Shown: positions 39,338 to 49,064, counted from the first letter of the stretch. The stretch is DNA of 64,000 nt from Hyphomonadaceae bacterium BRH_c29 (GCA_000961695.1 LADW01000005.1:46692-110691), one strand, 5' to 3'. The notes: a model not told the origin generated them from the letters alone. Numbers and translations: made by a program.

Positions 39338-39365
39338 TGCCCGCCATCGAAATGGCGGGCATTTT
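39338..39365 (+). terminator. Rho-independent terminator after fda
   Basis: A perfect 10-bp stem, TGCCCGCCAT (39338-39347) with ATGGCGGGCA (39352-39361), a 4-base loop and then TTTT. It lies before the M3 peptidase gene. Confidence 0.92.
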
Positions 39366-39398
39366 CGTTCGCGCATTTGCTGGAAAGAGGGGCCATTC

Positions 39399-41477
39399 AT
39401 GCCGTTGAAGTCGTATCGCCTTGCTGCCGTATCCCTTGCCGGGCTCGCCCTGCTTGCCGGATGCGGAAAACCAGAGCCCGCCGCCAACACGGCCCGCAGC
39501 GCGCTGTCTGATGAAGGCGCAGCGATGCTGAACACGTTGGTTCTGGCACCGGCCTCGGCGGACGAATTCACCACGCGGTGCGACACGGCCCTGGCGCTGG
39601 TCGAAAAGATGCTGACCGATCTGGAAACCCGCGACGGTACGGCCGGTGTCGGGGACCTCAAAGACTATGATGCCATGCTGAACGTCGCCTACGGGGTCGG
39701 CTATGGCGAGGCGCCGATCATTGCCGAAGCCAACCCGGATGCGGCCATCCGCGAGACCGGCGATACCTGTCAGCAGAAGACGTCTGACATGGCGACGCGC
39801 ATTTCGCTTTCGCGCCCGGTCTATGACCGGCTCTCTTCCATTGATGAGACGAAACTGGATGCGCGCTCGGCCTATCTGCTGAAGCGCACACTTGGCGAAT
39901 ACCGCCGCGCCGGCATCGACAAGGACGATACGGTTCGCGACAAGGTGCGCAGCCTGAACGCAGAGCTGTCGGAACTGTCGACGGAGTTCAACAAGAACCT
40001 CCGCGAAATTCAGGGCAGCGTGAAAGTTTCTCCGGAAGACCTTGCCGGCCTGCCGGACGATTACATCTCCGCACACCCGCCGGGCGAGGACGGTCTGGTC
40101 ACCATCACGACCGACTATCCGGACATTTTCCCCATCTTCACCTACTCGCCGAACAATGCGCTGCGCAAAGCGCTTCTGGCAGAAGCAAATAGCCGTGCGT
40201 ATCCGGAGAATGTGGCGTCTCTGCGCGGCATTCTTGAGAAGCGCTACGAACTTGCCACCACGCTCGGCTATGACAATTGGGCCGCTTATGTCACCGAAGA
40301 CAAGATGACCGGCTCGCCGGACGTTGCGGCGGATTTCCTGAACGAAGTCGAAGGCGCTGCCCGTAACGCGGCCGCACTCGAATATGATCGCCTGCTGGCC
40401 AAGCAGCAGGAACTTGACCCCTCCGCCACGACGGTGACGGATTGGAGCCGGTCGTATCTGACTGAGATGATCCGCAAATCGGATTATGAACTCGACAGTC
40501 AGGAAGTGCGCAAATACTTCGCCTTCAACGATGTGCGCGAGGGCATTTTCTCGCTGGTCGAGGATCTGTTCGGCGTCGAGATCAAGCCGTGGGAGGGCGC
40601 GCCGGTCTGGGATGCCAGCGTCAGCGCACATGAGATGTACCAGGGGGACAAGCTGATCGGGCGCTTTTTCCTCGACATGCATCCGCGTGACGGCAAGTTC
40701 AAACACGCCGCCGCTTTCCCGATCCGCTTCGGTCCGACGCCGGATGGCGTCCCGGTCGCCGCGCTGATCTGTAACTTCCCCGCAGGTGAACACACGACAG
40801 GCCTGATGGAACATGCGCAGGTCGAAACCTTCCTTCATGAATTCGGGCACCTCATCCACGACATGTTCTCCGCCCAGCCGGACTATGCCAGTCTCACCAT
40901 GGGCAATCTCGAATGGGACTTTATCGAGGCCCCTTCGCAGATGCTGCAAAACTGGGTGTGGGACTATGATACGCTCGCCAAGTTCGCAAAGGATGCGGAT
41001 GGCAATGTGATCCCGCCGGAACTGGTCGAGAAAATGGTCGCTGCGCGCGACTTCGGGGTCGGCACCAACACGCTGCGCCAGTTGCTCTACGCCAATGTTT
41101 CGCTCGACTATTACAATCGTCCGCCTTCGGAGGTTGATTTCGACGAGATCTGGAACGAGACCCAGTCGCGTCTCAGCCCGTTCGAGACGCTGCCGGATGT
41201 GCACCCCTATGCCAGCTTCGGCCACCTCGATGGCTATTCGGCGATCTACTATACCTATCAATGGTCGCTCGCCATCGCGACGGATATGTTCACCGAGTTC
41301 AAGGCCAACGGCCTGCGTGACGAGGCGACCGCCGCTCGCTATCGCGACCAGGTCCTCGCGCCCGGTTCGTCAAAGCCCGCCGCCGAACTGGTGCATGACT
41401 TCCTCGGCCGTGACTGGACGCCGGACGCCTATGAAGCCTACCTCGTCAATGCTGCTGAGGGCGATGACGCGGAATAG
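39399..41477 (+). CDS. M3 family metallopeptidase lipoprotein (Dcp-like)
   Basis: A 692-residue zinc peptidase with a signal peptide and lipobox LAGC (Cys22), so anchored in the periplasm. The catalytic motif FLHEFGHLIHDMF (HExxH) lies about two thirds along, followed by WDFIEAPSQMLQNWVW, which holds the third zinc ligand Glu. NVHPYASFGHL-like and YSAIYYTYQWSLAIATDMF segments match Dcp/oligopeptidase relatives. It probably trims short peptides. ATG at 39399 gives the lipoprotein signal; the longer upstream frame overlaps fda. Confidence 0.92.
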   Translation: MPLKSYRLAAVSLAGLALLAGCGKPEPAANTARSALSDEGAAMLNTLVLAPASADEFTTRCDTALALVEKMLTDLETRDGTAGVGDLKDYDAMLNVAYGVGYGEAPIIAEANPDAAIRETGDTCQQKTSDMATRISLSRPVYDRLSSIDETKLDARSAYLLKRTLGEYRRAGIDKDDTVRDKVRSLNAELSELSTEFNKNLREIQGSVKVSPEDLAGLPDDYISAHPPGEDGLVTITTDYPDIFPIFTYSPNNALRKALLAEANSRAYPENVASLRGILEKRYELATTLGYDNWAAYVTEDKMTGSPDVAADFLNEVEGAARNAAALEYDRLLAKQQELDPSATTVTDWSRSYLTEMIRKSDYELDSQEVRKYFAFNDVREGIFSLVEDLFGVEIKPWEGAPVWDASVSAHEMYQGDKLIGRFFLDMHPRDGKFKHAAAFPIRFGPTPDGVPVAALICNFPAGEHTTGLMEHAQVETFLHEFGHLIHDMFSAQPDYASLTMGNLEWDFIEAPSQMLQNWVWDYDTLAKFAKDADGNVIPPELVEKMVAARDFGVGTNTLRQLLYANVSLDYYNRPPSEVDFDEIWNETQSRLSPFETLPDVHPYASFGHLDGYSAIYYTYQWSLAIATDMFTEFKANGLRDEATAARYRDQVLAPGSSKPAAELVHDFLGRDWTPDAYEAYLVNAAEGDDAE

Positions 41478-41489
41478 GGTGGGGCTGCA

Positions 41490-41515
41490 GCCCGGCGGAT
41501 TTACTTTCGCCGGGC
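41490..41515. terminator. Possible bidirectional hairpin between convergent genes
   Basis: GCCCGGCG (41490-41497) and CGCCGGGC (41508-41515) form an 8-bp stem between the convergent M3 peptidase and DUF2798 genes. No T tract follows on either strand, so a terminator role is only plausible. Confidence 0.4.
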
Positions 41516-41525
41516 GCTCGTGGGC

Positions 41526-41801
41526 TCAGTGGCACTCGGCGTTGACGTGAACCGGGGCAGGCGTTCCCGGCGCCTCAACCAGACGCCCGGTTAGATGCCG
41601 CACAAGCGGCGCGACGACCAGGATTACCGGCAGGGCGATCGAGAAGGCATAGGCCCAGGCGTGCATCCAGAGGCCGAAGAAGCCTGGCGGCACGCCGACA
41701 TTGATCGCCGTGATCGCGCCCGACATCAGAAAGCTCATGAAAAAGGCCATCAGGGCGCTGAACACGGTCTGGTAGGCGCGGGCGGGGAGTTTGCGGAACA
41801 T
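41526..41801 (-). CDS. DUF2798 small membrane protein
   Basis: A 91-residue protein with two hydrophobic segments (SALMAFFMSFLMSGAITAIN and WAYAFSIALPVILVVAPLV). The FFMSFLMSG and FLGLWMHAWAYAF-like pattern fits the DUF2798 family of small inner-membrane proteins with no known function. ATG at 41801 starts at MFRKLPARAYQ; the frame remains open upstream into the thiE start, which is divergent. Confidence 0.85.
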   Translation of the reverse strand: MFRKLPARAYQTVFSALMAFFMSFLMSGAITAINVGVPPGFFGLWMHAWAYAFSIALPVILVVAPLVRHLTGRLVEAPGTPAPVHVNAECH

Positions 41802-41869
41802 TGGTTTCGATCCTTTGCGCGGTTGCCCGCGATTGACTTCCTTGCAGCCGGGCCGCACATGCCGCGACC

Positions 41870-42541
41870 ATGAAGAACACTCCACCGCCCCGGCTGCGTA
41901 CGCGGCTTTACCTGATCACGCCGCCGCAGATCGCCGACGTGAATGAATTCGCTGCGATCCTTGAAACCGCATTGTCTGCAGGCGATGTGGCGTGCCTCCA
42001 GCTGCGCCTCAAGGGTGCGGATGGCATGATAGATATGCAGGCGACGAGGGAAGTGGCGGCTGCGGTGACCGAGATGGCGCAGGCTTACGGCGTCGCCGTC
42101 CTCATCAATGACAGCCCGGAACTCGCCGTCGAGCTTGGCGCAGATGGCGTTCATGTCGGCTGGGATGACGGCTCCGTCAAAGAGACCCGCGCGATTGTTG
42201 GCCCGGACATGATCATCGGCGCGACGGCGAAGAATTCCCGCCATGTCGCCATGAGCGCGGGCGAGGCGGGGGCGGACTATGTGGCCTTCGGCGCCTTCTT
42301 TCCGACCTCCACCAAGGAGGGCACGGCACAGGCCGATCTCGAACTGCTGGAAATCTGGCAGGAGAGCATGGAAATCCCCTGCGTCGCGATTGGTGGCATC
42401 ACGGTGGAGAATGCTGGGCCGTTGGTGACCGCGGGGGCCGATTTCCTTGCGGCTTCTTCCGGTGTCTGGGATTATAAGGATGGCGCGCCCGCTGCCGTGG
42501 CCGCGTTCAATGCCCTGCTGGATTCCTTGTCAGCGGATTAA
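41870..42541 (+). CDS. thiE: Thiamine phosphate synthase
   Basis: Joins the pyrimidine and thiazole halves of thiamine. The 223-residue TIM barrel has LYLITPP at the N terminus, VACLQLRLKGAD (pyrimidine site), VAVLINDSPELAVELGADGVHVGWDD, IGATAKNSRHVAMSAGEAGADYVAFGAFFPTSTKEG and VAIGGITVENAG. No thiamine riboswitch is visible upstream, and other thi genes are absent from the window. It is followed by suhB 79 bases later. Confidence 0.94.
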   Translation: MKNTPPPRLRTRLYLITPPQIADVNEFAAILETALSAGDVACLQLRLKGADGMIDMQATREVAAAVTEMAQAYGVAVLINDSPELAVELGADGVHVGWDDGSVKETRAIVGPDMIIGATAKNSRHVAMSAGEAGADYVAFGAFFPTSTKEGTAQADLELLEIWQESMEIPCVAIGGITVENAGPLVTAGADFLAASSGVWDYKDGAPAAVAAFNALLDSLSAD

Positions 42542-42620
42542 CACTCCGGCGCCTTGACCCCCCGGCGACAAAGGCTTACTCGGCCCGCTCCCGCCAGAAT
42601 GCGACCGGACGCTGTTTCAC

Positions 42621-43442
42621 ATGTCGAAGCCCTCACCCGTTGGATCCGTAATGATCGCCGCCGCCCGCGCCGCCGGGCGTTCGCTCGCGCGCGACTTTGG
42701 CGAAGTGGAAAACCTGCAGGTTTCCAAGAAGGGTCCGGCGGACTTCGTCTCCAATGCTGACCACCGCGCCGAAGAGATCATCTTCCAGCACCTGTCCAAG
42801 GCCCGCCCGGGCTATGGCTTTGTGATGGAAGAGCGCGGCGTTGTGCCCGGCACCGACAAGTCCAACCGTTTCATCGTCGATCCGCTCGATGGCACGCTGA
42901 ACTTCCTGCACGGCCAGCCGCACTTTGCCGTCTCCATTGCGCTTGAGCGCGACGGCGAGCTGCTGACTGGTGTCGTGTTCGATGTCGCCAAGAACGAGAT
43001 CTTCTGGGCAGAGACGGGCCGTGGCTGCTGGCTGGAGAACCGCAAGCTGCGCGTTGCTACCCGCCGTGACCTGCACGAGTCGGTCATCGCCACGGGCACG
43101 CCCTGGCACGGCAAGTCGGAAGACAGCCACATCACTTTCGCCCGCGAAGTTGCCGCCATGACGCCGGCGACCGCTGGTATCCGCCGCAACGGCTCTGCCG
43201 CGCTGGACCTCGCCTGGGTCGCCGCTGGCCGGTTCGACGGGTTCTGGGAACGCAACCTGAAATCCTGGGACATTGCTGCCGGCATCGTCCTCGTGCGTGA
43301 GGCGGGCGGCTATATCAGCGAGCTGGACGGCGGCGACATCATGGACACCGGCTCGATCCTCGCGTCCAATGAAGACCTGCTTCCGAAGCTCGAAAAACAG
43401 CTCCGCCACGCAGCGTCGTTCGGCAAAGCCGCGTCGGTCTAA
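42621..43442 (+). CDS. suhB: Inositol-1-monophosphatase family protein
   Basis: A Mg-dependent phosphatase of 273 residues that removes phosphate from inositol monophosphate; SuhB also has a known role in rRNA antitermination in enterics. Motifs are VMEEGV-like FVMEERG, IVDPLDGTLNFLHGQPHFAVSIAL and the C-terminal WERNLKSWDIAAGIVLVREAGG, which together hold the metal ligands. The first acidic metal-site residues are in DFVSNADHRAEEII. Start ATG 42621. Confidence 0.93.
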   Translation: MSKPSPVGSVMIAAARAAGRSLARDFGEVENLQVSKKGPADFVSNADHRAEEIIFQHLSKARPGYGFVMEERGVVPGTDKSNRFIVDPLDGTLNFLHGQPHFAVSIALERDGELLTGVVFDVAKNEIFWAETGRGCWLENRKLRVATRRDLHESVIATGTPWHGKSEDSHITFAREVAAMTPATAGIRRNGSAALDLAWVAAGRFDGFWERNLKSWDIAAGIVLVREAGGYISELDGGDIMDTGSILASNEDLLPKLEKQLRHAASFGKAASV

Positions 43443-43456
43443 GCGCAGAAAAATTT

Positions 43457-43474
43457 GGTGACGCTAGCGTCACC
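43457..43474. promoter_or_regulatory. Perfect 18-bp palindrome, likely operator
   Basis: GGTGACGCTAGCGTCACC is its own reverse complement and ends 36 bases before the monooxygenase start codon. Its TGACGCTAGCGTCA core resembles sites bound by TetR-type repressors. No regulator gene is adjacent. Confidence 0.65.
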
Positions 43475-43510
43475 TATTTCCTTATCCGTGAAAATACGTA
43501 ATCTGGCGCC

Positions 43511-45010
43511 ATGACACAGCCAGACACAGACGTTCTCATCATCGGCGCGGGCCTTTCGGGCATCGGCGCTGCCGTTCACCTCGGCAAGCAGTGCCCCGGC
43601 AAGACCTATCGCATCTTCGAGCAGCGAAGCGCGATTGGCGGGACCTGGGACCTGTTCCGCTATCCGGGCATCCGCTCGGATTCGGACATGCACACGCTGG
43701 GCTTCAACTTCAAACCCTGGACCCAGGCCAAGGCGATTGCCGATGGTCCCTCGATCCGGACCTATATCCGCGAGACGGCGGACGAGTATGGCATCACCCC
43801 GCATATCCAGTTCGACACGAAGATTGTTGCGGCAGACTGGTCCAGTGCGGATCAGGTCTGGAAAGTGACCAGTCAGAACACGCAGACTGGGGAGCGCTCG
43901 ACGCTGTCGGCACGCTTCCTGTTCATGTGTGGCGGCTATTACAATTACGATCAGGGCTACCGGCCGGACTTCCCGGGCGAGGACGCCTACAAGGGCCAGT
44001 TCGTGCATCCCCAGCACTGGCCGGAAGAGCTCGACTATGCGGGCAAGAAAGTCGTCATCATCGGCTCCGGCGCCACGGCGATGACGCTCGTGCCTGCAAT
44101 GGCCGAGAAGGCGGGGCACGTCACCATGCTGCAACGCTCGCCGACCTATGTCGTCTCGCGCCCGGCGGTGGACAAGGCGGCAAACTTCCTGCGTACCATC
44201 CTGCCGGATACCTGGGCCTACACACTGATCCGCTGGCGGAACGTCGCCTTCCAGCAATTCTTCTTCCGCAAGACGCGTGAGAATCCGGAGGGCGCGAAGG
44301 AGCGTCTTCTCAAGATGGTCCGCGAAGAACTCGGGCCAGACTATGACGTCGATAAGCATTTCACGCCGAACTATAATCCGTGGGAACAGCGGCTCTGCCT
44401 CGTGCCAGATTCCGATCTCTTCAATGCGCTGAAGTCCGGCAAGGCCAGCGTCGAGACCGACCATATCGAGACCTTCACCGAGACCGGCATCAAGCTGAAA
44501 TCTGGCAAGGAAATCGAAGCCGACATCGTGGTCACGGCAACGGGGCTGAACCTCATCTTCATGAACGGGGTGGACGTGTCCCTTGACGGCAAGAAGGTCG
44601 ATCCGGGCCAGCTACTGAACTACAAGGGCGTGATGCTGTCGAACGTGCCGAACCTGGCCGTGACGTTTGGCTACACCAACGCGTCGTGGACGCTAAAGGC
44701 AGACCTGACGTCAGAATATGTCTGCCGTCTGATCACCCTGATGGACCAGAAGGGCGCAACCTCAGTGATGCCCTACCTGTCAGCCTTCCCGAACGAGACC
44801 GAGCCCTTTGTGGATTTCTCGTCCGGCTATTTCCAGCGGGTGATGGACCAGTTCCCGCGCCAGCATACTGAGGCGCCGTGGAAGCTGCACCAGAGCTATT
44901 TCACCGACCGGAAGAACCTGCGCGAGCTGCCCATCGAGGATGGTGTGATCCAGTTCACCACACCGGCAGAAGCCGCCGCGAAGAAGCCGGCTCTGCAAGC
45001 GGCGGAATAG
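43511..45010 (+). CDS. Baeyer-Villiger-type flavin monooxygenase
   Basis: A 499-residue FAD/NADPH monooxygenase. The FAD motif is IIGAGLSGIGAAVHLG (about 10-25), followed by GGTWDLFRYPGIRSDSDMHTLGF. The BVMO fingerprint appears as YKGQFVHPQHWPEE (FxGxxxHxxxWP with Tyr for Phe), and the NADPH motif as VVIIGSGATAMTLVPAMA. Such enzymes insert oxygen next to ketones, often in degradation of cyclic or long-chain ketones. A perfect palindrome upstream suggests repressor control. Substrate unknown. Confidence 0.92.
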   Translation: MTQPDTDVLIIGAGLSGIGAAVHLGKQCPGKTYRIFEQRSAIGGTWDLFRYPGIRSDSDMHTLGFNFKPWTQAKAIADGPSIRTYIRETADEYGITPHIQFDTKIVAADWSSADQVWKVTSQNTQTGERSTLSARFLFMCGGYYNYDQGYRPDFPGEDAYKGQFVHPQHWPEELDYAGKKVVIIGSGATAMTLVPAMAEKAGHVTMLQRSPTYVVSRPAVDKAANFLRTILPDTWAYTLIRWRNVAFQQFFFRKTRENPEGAKERLLKMVREELGPDYDVDKHFTPNYNPWEQRLCLVPDSDLFNALKSGKASVETDHIETFTETGIKLKSGKEIEADIVVTATGLNLIFMNGVDVSLDGKKVDPGQLLNYKGVMLSNVPNLAVTFGYTNASWTLKADLTSEYVCRLITLMDQKGATSVMPYLSAFPNETEPFVDFSSGYFQRVMDQFPRQHTEAPWKLHQSYFTDRKNLRELPIEDGVIQFTTPAEAAAKKPALQAAE

Positions 45011-45085
45011 GCTGCCCCTAAACATAGCCGCTCAGACCTCCTATCTATGCTTCGTACGGGGCGTACAGAAATAAGGAGTGTCTGT

Positions 45086-45244
45086 ATGTGGTTATGGCTG
45101 TTGTGGTGGTGCGTGGACGATCATCTCGCCGCGGCGCTTGATGCGCCGGGTCTGGGACATTTGCCGATCTGGGTACCGTTGATCCTGTCGCTTGCCTTCG
45201 CCTTCACGGTGGATGGCAAGGTGAAGAAGTGGAAGCGCAGCTGA
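45086..45244 (+). CDS. Small Trp-rich membrane protein
   Basis: A 52-residue protein starting MWLWLLWWCVDDH, with a second hydrophobic stretch (LPIWVPLILSLAFAFTV) and a basic C terminus (KVKKWKRS). AAGGAG at 45073-45078 is well spaced from ATG 45086, which supports translation. It would sit in the inner membrane with its basic tail in the cytoplasm. No family is recognised. It lies between the monooxygenase and an SDR gene. Confidence 0.55.
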   Translation: MWLWLLWWCVDDHLAAALDAPGLGHLPIWVPLILSLAFAFTVDGKVKKWKRS

Positions 45245-45326
45245 ACTTGTTCCCATAGCAAGCAGCGGGTGGCCCGCCTGACGGGTTCGCATCATTCTGG
45301 ATCCACAATCGGATCAGGAGATGTGA

Positions 45327-46079
45327 ATGAGACTGGCGGGTAAAACAGCAATTGTCACGGGAGCAAGTTCCGGCATCGGTCGAGCTGCGGCGCGCCGCTT
45401 CGCTGCGGAAGGTGCATTTGTCGTGTTGGGCGCTCGGCGTGCAGCGGAACTGACCGAGCTGGTGGAACAAATCAGAGCTGCGGGCGGACAAGCCGTCTCG
45501 GTGGCGGGTGATGTGAAATCGCCGGAGCAGAATGCGGCGCTGGCGCAGGTGGCGCTCAACGAAACCGGCAGGCTCGATATTGCGTTCAACAATGCCGGCA
45601 TCATCGGCGATGGGATCGCAATAGAGGATATGGACCGTTCCAATTGGCACAATGTCATTGCGACCAACCTTACCAGCGCATTCCTCGCATCACAGAGCCA
45701 GATCCCGGCGATGCGCAAGCAGGGATCCGGCTCCCTGATCTTCACGTCCAGCTTCGTCGGTCATACGGTTGGTCTGCCGGGCATGGGCGCCTATGCGGCG
45801 AGCAAGGCGGGGCTGATCGGTCTCGCTCAAGTACTTGCGGTAGAGTTGGGCGAGGCGGGTATTCGCGCAAATGCTCTGCTGCCCGGCGGTACGCGCACGG
45901 GCATGATGTCAGGAGGGCCGGACATGGAGGCGGCAGTTGCTGGATTGCACGCCTTGAAGCGGATTGCCGAGCCAGAGGAGATCGCGAACGCCGCCCTTTT
46001 CCTGGCATCGGACGAGTCGCGCTTCGTCACGGGGTCCGCGATGCTTGTTGACGGCGGAAATTCGATCGCAAAGGCTTGA
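45327..46079 (+). CDS. SDR family oxidoreductase (classical)
   Basis: A 250-residue short-chain dehydrogenase. It has the NAD(P) motif TGASSGIGR, NNAGIIGDG, the catalytic Ser (FTSSFVGHT) and YAASKAG, and ends with FVTGSAMLVDGGNSI. ATG at 45327 follows AGGAG. The full tetrad is intact, so it should be active. The nearby Baeyer-Villiger-type gene on the same strand could supply or use a ketone, but that link is only positional. Substrate unknown. Confidence 0.92.
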   Translation: MRLAGKTAIVTGASSGIGRAAARRFAAEGAFVVLGARRAAELTELVEQIRAAGGQAVSVAGDVKSPEQNAALAQVALNETGRLDIAFNNAGIIGDGIAIEDMDRSNWHNVIATNLTSAFLASQSQIPAMRKQGSGSLIFTSSFVGHTVGLPGMGAYAASKAGLIGLAQVLAVELGEAGIRANALLPGGTRTGMMSGGPDMEAAVAGLHALKRIAEPEEIANAALFLASDESRFVTGSAMLVDGGNSIAKA

Positions 46080-46083
46080 CGTT

Positions 46084-47931
46084 TCAGCCCTCCGCGAATT
46101 GCAGCTCGGCGAGGCGCGCATAGAGGCCGCCCTGGGCGACGAGTTCCTCGTGCGTGCCTTCCTCGACGATTCTGCCTTGCTCCATGACGACAATCCGGTC
46201 GGCCCTGCGCACGGTGGAAAGCCGGTGGGCAATGACCAGGGTCGTCCGCCCTTCTGCGGCGTTGGCAATGGCGCGGCGCACGGCGGCTTCGCTCTCGGAA
46301 TCGAGCGCAGAAGTCGCCTCGTCCAGCAACAGGACCGGCGCATCGCGCACCAGCGCGCGGGCGAGGGCAACCCGCTGGCGCTGGCCGCCGGACAGGTTGC
46401 GGCCCTTCTGGCCAAGATCGGTCGCGAGGCCTTCTTTCTCTGACAGGAAGTCCATCGCCTCGGCCATGCGTGCGGCATGTTCGAGAAGTTTCTCGTCCGG
46501 ATTGTCCGTGCCGAAAGCGATATTCTCCGCAGCCGTTCCGGTGAACAGGGCCGATTCCTGCGGGGCGTAGGCAAAGTTGCGGCGCCAGTCGTGCGGCATG
46601 ACCTCGCCGGAAGTGAACCCGTCCAGCGATACGTGGCCTGATTGCGGATCGAACAGGCGCAGGGCCAGGCGGAAGACGGTTGTCTTGCCGGCCCCGCTCG
46701 GGCCGACCAGGGCAACGAATTCGCCGGGCTTTACCGAGAGGGAGAAGTCCGTCAGCGCCGAGACGCTTTTTCCGTCGGGGCCTGCCTCGGCATAGGTGAA
46801 GGTGACGTGGTCGAATTTGAGCGCGCCGGTGACTTTGGCGGGCATCTGGCGGGGCAGGGCAGGCGGGGCGATTTCCGGTTCGGCGTGCAGCACTTCGGCG
46901 GCCCGGTCGGCGGCGCCAGCGGCGCGCATCACTTCGCCATAGACTTCCGCCAACATGCCAAAGCCGGACCCGGCATAAAGCGCATAGAGGACCATGGCGG
47001 AGAGATCGCCAAAGCTCATCTCGCCTTTCGCCACGGCGCGTGCGCCCATCCACAGGACGCAGACAAAGCCGCCAAACAGCAGCACGGACACCATGACGAT
47101 CATGAAACTGCGCGCCGTGATCCGGCGCATGGCCGCCTGGAAGGTTGCCTCCACGGCGTCGGAGAAGGTCGCCAGGCGGCTGTCCTCGCGGCCATAGGCC
47201 TGCACCAGCTCGATCGCGTCGAGCGCTTCAGCGGCCTCAGAGCCGGCATCTGCCAGGCGCGACTGGGCCCGGTTCGACATCGTGCGGATAAACCGCCCGA
47301 CGCCCAACACGGGCAGCATGACCACGGGCAGCATGGCCAGCAGGGTCAGGCCCAGCTTCCAGTTCACCACCATCATCATGGTCAGCGCGCCAAATGTTGT
47401 GATCAGCGTGCGCGTGGCGAGAGAGGCAGACGTGCCGAGGAAGGTCTCGATCAGCGTTATGTCCGCCGTCAGGCGGGAGACCGCTTCGCCCGAACGCATT
47501 TTGGAATGGTAGCGCGGGCCGAGCTTCAGGAGGTGGGCATAAAGGTCCCGGCGCAGGTCGGCGGCGATCCGCTCGCCAAAGCGGGAGACGAAATAGAACC
47601 GGATGGCGCCCATCACGCCGGAGGCGATGGCGGCGGCAGCGACCCAGAAGAAGGATCTGTCGACCAGTTCCAGCAATAACTGCGCGTTCCCGCCTGCCTG
47701 GCGGCCGGCATCGGCGGCTTTGCCCAGCAGGATTGGCAGGGTCAGGCTTAGGGCAGCGGCCCCGATCAGGAAGACCAGCGCGATCAGGACCGTGCACCAG
47801 TGCCGGACCGCATAAGGCAGCAACAGCCTGAGGGGTTTCAGCGTGCGTCCCTTGGGCCGGTCGATGGCCTGTCCGCCGCCTGGCTCGCTGGCGCGGCGAT
47901 CAATGGTTTGCTGGGATTCGGTGTCGGCCAT
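46084..47931 (-). CDS. ABC exporter, fused permease-ATPase (MsbA-like)
   Basis: A 615-residue half-transporter that should work as a dimer in the inner membrane. The N-terminal domain (about 35-330) has six hydrophobic helices and the [32 protein letters not shown] coupling segment. The ATPase has Walker [10 protein letters not shown], signature [16 protein letters not shown], Walker [14 protein letters not shown] and the switch His in VIAHRLSTV. It matches the alphaproteobacterial MsbA-related group (TIGR02204-like), implicated in lipid or drug export. ATG at 47931 is chosen over one three codons upstream; both are possible. Confidence 0.93.
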   Translation of the reverse strand: MADTESQQTIDRRASEPGGGQAIDRPKGRTLKPLRLLLPYAVRHWCTVLIALVFLIGAAALSLTLPILLGKAADAGRQAGGNAQLLLELVDRSFFWVAAAAIASGVMGAIRFYFVSRFGERIAADLRRDLYAHLLKLGPRYHSKMRSGEAVSRLTADITLIETFLGTSASLATRTLITTFGALTMMMVVNWKLGLTLLAMLPVVMLPVLGVGRFIRTMSNRAQSRLADAGSEAAEALDAIELVQAYGREDSRLATFSDAVEATFQAAMRRITARSFMIVMVSVLLFGGFVCVLWMGARAVAKGEMSFGDLSAMVLYALYAGSGFGMLAEVYGEVMRAAGAADRAAEVLHAEPEIAPPALPRQMPAKVTGALKFDHVTFTYAEAGPDGKSVSALTDFSLSVKPGEFVALVGPSGAGKTTVFRLALRLFDPQSGHVSLDGFTSGEVMPHDWRRNFAYAPQESALFTGTAAENIAFGTDNPDEKLLEHAARMAEAMDFLSEKEGLATDLGQKGRNLSGGQRQRVALARALVRDAPVLLLDEATSALDSESEAAVRRAIANAAEGRTTLVIAHRLSTVRRADRIVVMEQGRIVEEGTHEELVAQGGLYARLAELQFAEG

Positions 47932-48105
47932 GCGTGGCACCTTTGTGGCACAGTGGAAATCGGGTGCTTGGCCCCCTTGCGAAAGGGCTTTTCTTCAGTT
48001 ACACGCGCCACTTCTGAAAACGGGCAGCAGCCACGCCCGCGCACCCCTAAAGGTGAAGCGCGGCGGCGACAACCCGGAAGCAACGGATCAAAGAGGGCGC
48101 GAGCC

Positions 48106-48324
48106 ATGAAAAAAGAAGGTCATCCCGACTATCACTTCATCACTGTGGTGATGACGGACGGCACTGAATACCAGACGCGCTCGACCTACGGCGCCGAAGG
48201 TGAGCGTCTCGTTCTGGATATCGATTCCAAATCGCACCCGGCCTGGACCGGCGGCGACGGCAAGATGCTGGACCGCGGTGGCCGCGTGTCGCGCTTCAAA
48301 GACAAGTTCAAAGGCTTCGTCTAA
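48106..48324 (+). CDS. rpmE: 50S ribosomal protein L31
   Basis: A 72-residue ribosomal protein of the large subunit. It starts [12 protein letters not shown] and includes [28 protein letters not shown], as in alphaproteobacterial L31. The CXXC zinc knuckle of some L31 proteins is absent, so it is the zinc-independent type. The start is ATG 48106; the open frame reaches far upstream but is not coding there. A strong terminator follows. Confidence 0.95.
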   Translation: MKKEGHPDYHFITVVMTDGTEYQTRSTYGAEGERLVLDIDSKSHPAWTGGDGKMLDRGGRVSRFKDKFKGFV

Positions 48325-48370
48325 GCCCTTATCCGGCCCTGCACCGTTTCACACGGTGGCAACCAGAAGA

Positions 48371-48397
48371 ACCCCGGCCCGCAAGGCCGGGGTTTTT
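48371..48397 (+). terminator. Rho-independent terminator after rpmE
   Basis: ACCCCGGCC (48371-48379) and GGCCGGGGT (48385-48393) form a perfect 9-bp stem with a 5-base loop, running into TTTTT. Confidence 0.93.
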
Positions 48398-48477
48398 GTT
48401 TTGGCGCCAGGCTTTCCGGCTTAACCAGCGGTTAACGCGCTCGCTCCAGCTTCCTGCCAGCAAGCAGGGAGACGCCG

Positions 48478-48978
48478 ATGGCGCGGGGAAGCCGGCTCAA
48501 GGAATGGTTGATCACGTTCGTGGTGCTGGCAGGCATCGCGCTGGGCATTGCGCTTGCCGCGCGCGAGTCTGCCAACCCGGCCCAACAGGTCGTGCCAGAC
48601 CCCTCCATTGCCTATTGGTCGGACGGGGATTCCGGACGGCTGGCAGATGGCGCCAAGTTCCGGCTGCACGGCGTGGACGCGCCCGAAACCGGCTCGACCA
48701 AATGGTATGCCGGGGCCAAATGCGAGCATGAGCGCGAACTGGGCTATGCCGCCAAGGCGGAAGTGCTGGAGCTGACCCGTGGCAAGACGCTGGTGGTTTC
48801 CCACAGCTATGGTCCGGACCGGTATGGCCGGTTGGTTGTGGATATTTCGCTGGATGGGCAGGACCTCGCCGGGCGCCTCGTCGCCGCCGGCACGCACAAG
48901 ACCTGGGATTATGACGGCGGCGATCGCAAGCCGGATTGGTGTACGGGACGTACCAACCCGCCAGTTTCCGGATCCTGA
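48478..48978 (+). CDS. Thermonuclease-family (SNase-like) exported protein
   Basis: A 166-residue protein with an N-terminal hydrophobic segment (LITFVVLAGIALGIALAA) that is a signal anchor. The nuclease-like domain (about 45-150) has DGDSGRLADG, RLHGVDAPETG (catalytic Arg/Asp region) and DRYGRLVVDISLDGQDLAGRLVAAG, as in staphylococcal nuclease homologues. A C-terminal cysteine (DWCTG) may pair with CEHER. It could degrade nucleic acid outside the cytoplasm. Confidence 0.88.
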   Translation: MARGSRLKEWLITFVVLAGIALGIALAARESANPAQQVVPDPSIAYWSDGDSGRLADGAKFRLHGVDAPETGSTKWYAGAKCEHERELGYAAKAEVLELTRGKTLVVSHSYGPDRYGRLVVDISLDGQDLAGRLVAAGTHKTWDYDGGDRKPDWCTGRTNPPVSGS

Positions 48979-49064
48979 CGCGTCTCGGGACGTTCCTGCA
49001 CTTGCCGCAACACCCTGTGGCCCCTTAGGTTGCCCTCACGGACCAATTTCCGGGAGGCCGCCTG

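Noticed and set aside
41802..41869. Thiamine riboswitch before thiE
   Set aside because: Only 68 bases separate the divergent DUF2798 start from thiE, and no THI-box sequence is seen.
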